Both the position numbers and the translations under genes were made by a program. Under the pieces are notes generated by a model that saw only the letters and a list, made by a program, of their open reading frames with translations, made no database searches and was not told the DNA's origin. This document shows, piece after piece, positions 62,704 to 64,000 of a stretch of DNA of 64,000 nt; position 1 is the first letter of the stretch; each line of letters starts with the position of its first letter. The DNA is from Mycolicibacterium tokaiense (GTDB lineage Bacteria > Actinomycetota > Actinomycetes > Mycobacteriales > Mycobacteriaceae): the NCBI RefSeq assembly GCF_010725885.1, contig NZ_AP022600.1, positions 682,001-746,000 on the forward strand, read 5' to 3'.

Positions 62704-63840
62704 TCACACCGCCACGGCAAAGTCGGGATTCGTGCCGTAAGCCGCCAACGCGTCCGGGTTCAGCGAGATACCGAGACCGGCGGAGTCCGGGACGCCGAGC
62801 ATGCCGTCGGCGTCGAGGGTCCAGCCGCCTGCCACCAGTTCGTCGATATAGGCCGCGCCCGTCTTGTACTCCACCAGGTCCGTGCCGGCCAGAGCGGAGG
62901 CCAGGTGCAGATCGGCTGCCAGACCCACACCGGTGTTCCAGCCGTGTGGCACCAGACGGACACCGTGATCCTGTGCTGCCCAACCGATCCGGCGTGATTC
63001 ACTGAGCCCGCCACCCTTCGTGGTGTCCGGCTGAACGATGTCGAAGGCGCCTGCTGCGATGAACGGCGCGAACGTCTGACGGCGGGTGAGCACCTCGCCA
63101 CCGCTGATCGGAACCTTCGAATAGGCGCGCAGCGCCACGAACCCGTCGAGGTCGTCGGGCGCCAGCGCCTCTTCGAACCACGCCACGTCGTATGCGGCGA
63201 GCATATCCGCGGTACGCCTGGCCCACGACAAGCCGCCGGGGAAAAACGCCTCAGAACCACCCGCATCCACCGCAAGCAGACGTTCACCGACCGCCTCGCG
63301 CGCCGCGGCCACGGTGCGCTCGTCGGTGGCGCTGTCGACACGTCCGAACTTCCACCACCCGATCTTGAAGGCGGTGAAACCCTGTTCGACCAACGATTCC
63401 AGGTTCTCGGCCATGACCGGCGCTTCGTCCATCAACACCGACGCATACGGCCGGACCCGGTCCCGGTAGCGCCCTCCCAGCAGCCGGCCGACCGGCTGAT
63501 TCGAGGCCTGGCCTGCGAGGTCCCACAACGCGATGTCGATGGCGCTGGTGGCGTGTGTCAACGCACCGCCTCTGCCCATCCAGAAAGCGCTCTGGTGCAG
63601 GGTCTCGGTCAAGCGCTCGGCCTCCAGCGCACTCTGCCCGACGAGCTGGGGACTCAGCAGTTCCAGCGCCGCACGAACCAGCCCCTCTGTGGTGAAGGCA
63701 CTTCCGATCCCGACGTGCCCGGAGTCGGTGTGAACGGCAACCAGGGTGTGCACGACGTCATCGGGACGGAGCTCGTTGGACCAACCGCCCTCCGGCGTGG
63801 CACCCCGCAGGCCGCAGGTTTCGATTCGGGTGATCAACAT
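62704..63840 (-). CDS. Enolase-superfamily sugar-acid dehydratase (mandelate racemase subgroup)
   Basis: 378 residues from the ATG at 63840 (AAGAAGAG six bases upstream); an ATG at 63873, overlapping the previous stop as TGATG, is the alternative. TAFKIGWWKFG supplies the KxxWxK-like base region, the metal ligands lie in AVDAGGSEAF, WFEEALAPDD and SGGEVLTRR, and LVPHGWNTGVG gives the His. It probably dehydrates an aldonate such as galactonate, giving the 2-keto-3-deoxy acid used by the next two enzymes. The exact acid is not known. Confidence 0.85.
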   Translation of the reverse strand: MLITRIETCGLRGATPEGGWSNELRPDDVVHTLVAVHTDSGHVGIGSAFTTEGLVRAALELLSPQLVGQSALEAERLTETLHQSAFWMGRGGALTHATSAIDIALWDLAGQASNQPVGRLLGGRYRDRVRPYASVLMDEAPVMAENLESLVEQGFTAFKIGWWKFGRVDSATDERTVAAAREAVGERLLAVDAGGSEAFFPGGLSWARRTADMLAAYDVAWFEEALAPDDLDGFVALRAYSKVPISGGEVLTRRQTFAPFIAAGAFDIVQPDTTKGGGLSESRRIGWAAQDHGVRLVPHGWNTGVGLAADLHLASALAGTDLVEYKTGAAYIDELVAGGWTLDADGMLGVPDSAGLGISLNPDALAAYGTNPDFAVAV

Positions 63841-63872
63841 GTTCTGCTCTTCTTTCGTTGTGGTTGTGGACA

Positions 63873-64000
63873 TCAGCGCAGCAGCCGGCCGGCCAGCCGG
63901 CCGGTGTGCCGCGCGTCCGCTATGACGGGAACTCCGTTGACCCAGACGTGTCGGGCTGCGTCGGCGTAGTCGCCCGGCGGCATGGCCCAGGTGTCGGTTC
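63873..64000 (-). CDS. D-aminoacylase / amidohydrolase-like protein (C-terminal end only)
   Basis: 42 codons are visible before the stop at 63873-63875; the gene continues beyond the window. The end reads VWVNGVPVIADARHTGRLAG then RLLR, the typical last strand and tail of N-acyl-D-amino-acid deacylases and related amidohydrolases. It is the upstream gene of the sugar-acid operon, with the dehydratase frame starting in a 1-bp overlap. The catalytic part cannot be seen. Confidence 0.65.
   Translation of the reverse strand, partial: TDTWAMPPGDYADAARHVWVNGVPVIADARHTGRLAGRLLR

Overview
The window is high-GC, densely coded DNA from a mycobacterium, most likely an environmental fast grower (Mycolicibacterium type). 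The main evidence is the backbone. Reading ppx, a DUF501 gene, ftsB/divIC-like, eno, lpqU, mazG, mfd, a TetR gene, tRNA-Gln, glmU, prs, lpqT, rplY and pth gives the same gene set and order known from the M. tuberculosis Rv1014c-Rv1026 region. Here that backbone is interrupted by accessory genes: efeUOB, two PGRS-type secreted proteins, a PLP decarboxylase-like gene, a DUF2254 gene, arsC and an SDR gene. No rRNA, insertion sequence, prophage or CRISPR array was seen.

Layout. 1-4940: the end of a nitrilase gene, a small hydrolase/SCP2-like operon with a divergent LysR regulator, and two lipoprotein genes. A broken second copy of one lipoprotein gene (a PepSY-like protein) lies under the 3' end of the nitrilase gene, so the catabolic segment is bracketed by direct repeats. 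5030-16629: a potassium and cation block with kdpFABCDE (preceded by an unlisted micro-ORF), a K+ channel with an RCK domain, nhaA, a possible small membrane protein and a DUF4383 gene. A GTCAAG-type direct-repeat box recurs at three places in this block and looks like a shared response-regulator site, with KdpE the obvious candidate. 16620-29789: the conserved block ppx to mfd, with an IdeR-boxed efeUOB iron-uptake operon inserted.

30037-34814: two tandem genes for about 578-residue Sec-exported glycine-rich (PGRS-like) proteins without a PE domain, followed by a type III PLP decarboxylase-like gene that lacks the CESGD motif. 34870-42794: TetR, tRNA-Gln, glmU, DUF2254, prs, arsC, lpqT, SDR, rplY and pth. 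42815-49314: a repeated inverted-repeat element, an Fe-S oxidoreductase-like gene behind a strong palindrome, an ApbE-like gene, a small secreted protein, a DrrAB-type ABC exporter, a hydrolase and a creatinase-like M24 protein. 49320-55935: an NMT1/TauT-type ABC importer with two different permeases, a LacI regulator with matching operators, and a DHA2 exporter.

56079-64000: a TPP riboswitch with thiD, then a TetR/alcohol dehydrogenase/Baeyer-Villiger-type monooxygenase group with clear palindromic operators. Last comes an operon for sugar-acid breakdown (enolase-superfamily dehydratase, KDPG-type aldolase, PfkB kinase) led by a D-aminoacylase-like gene cut by the window end.
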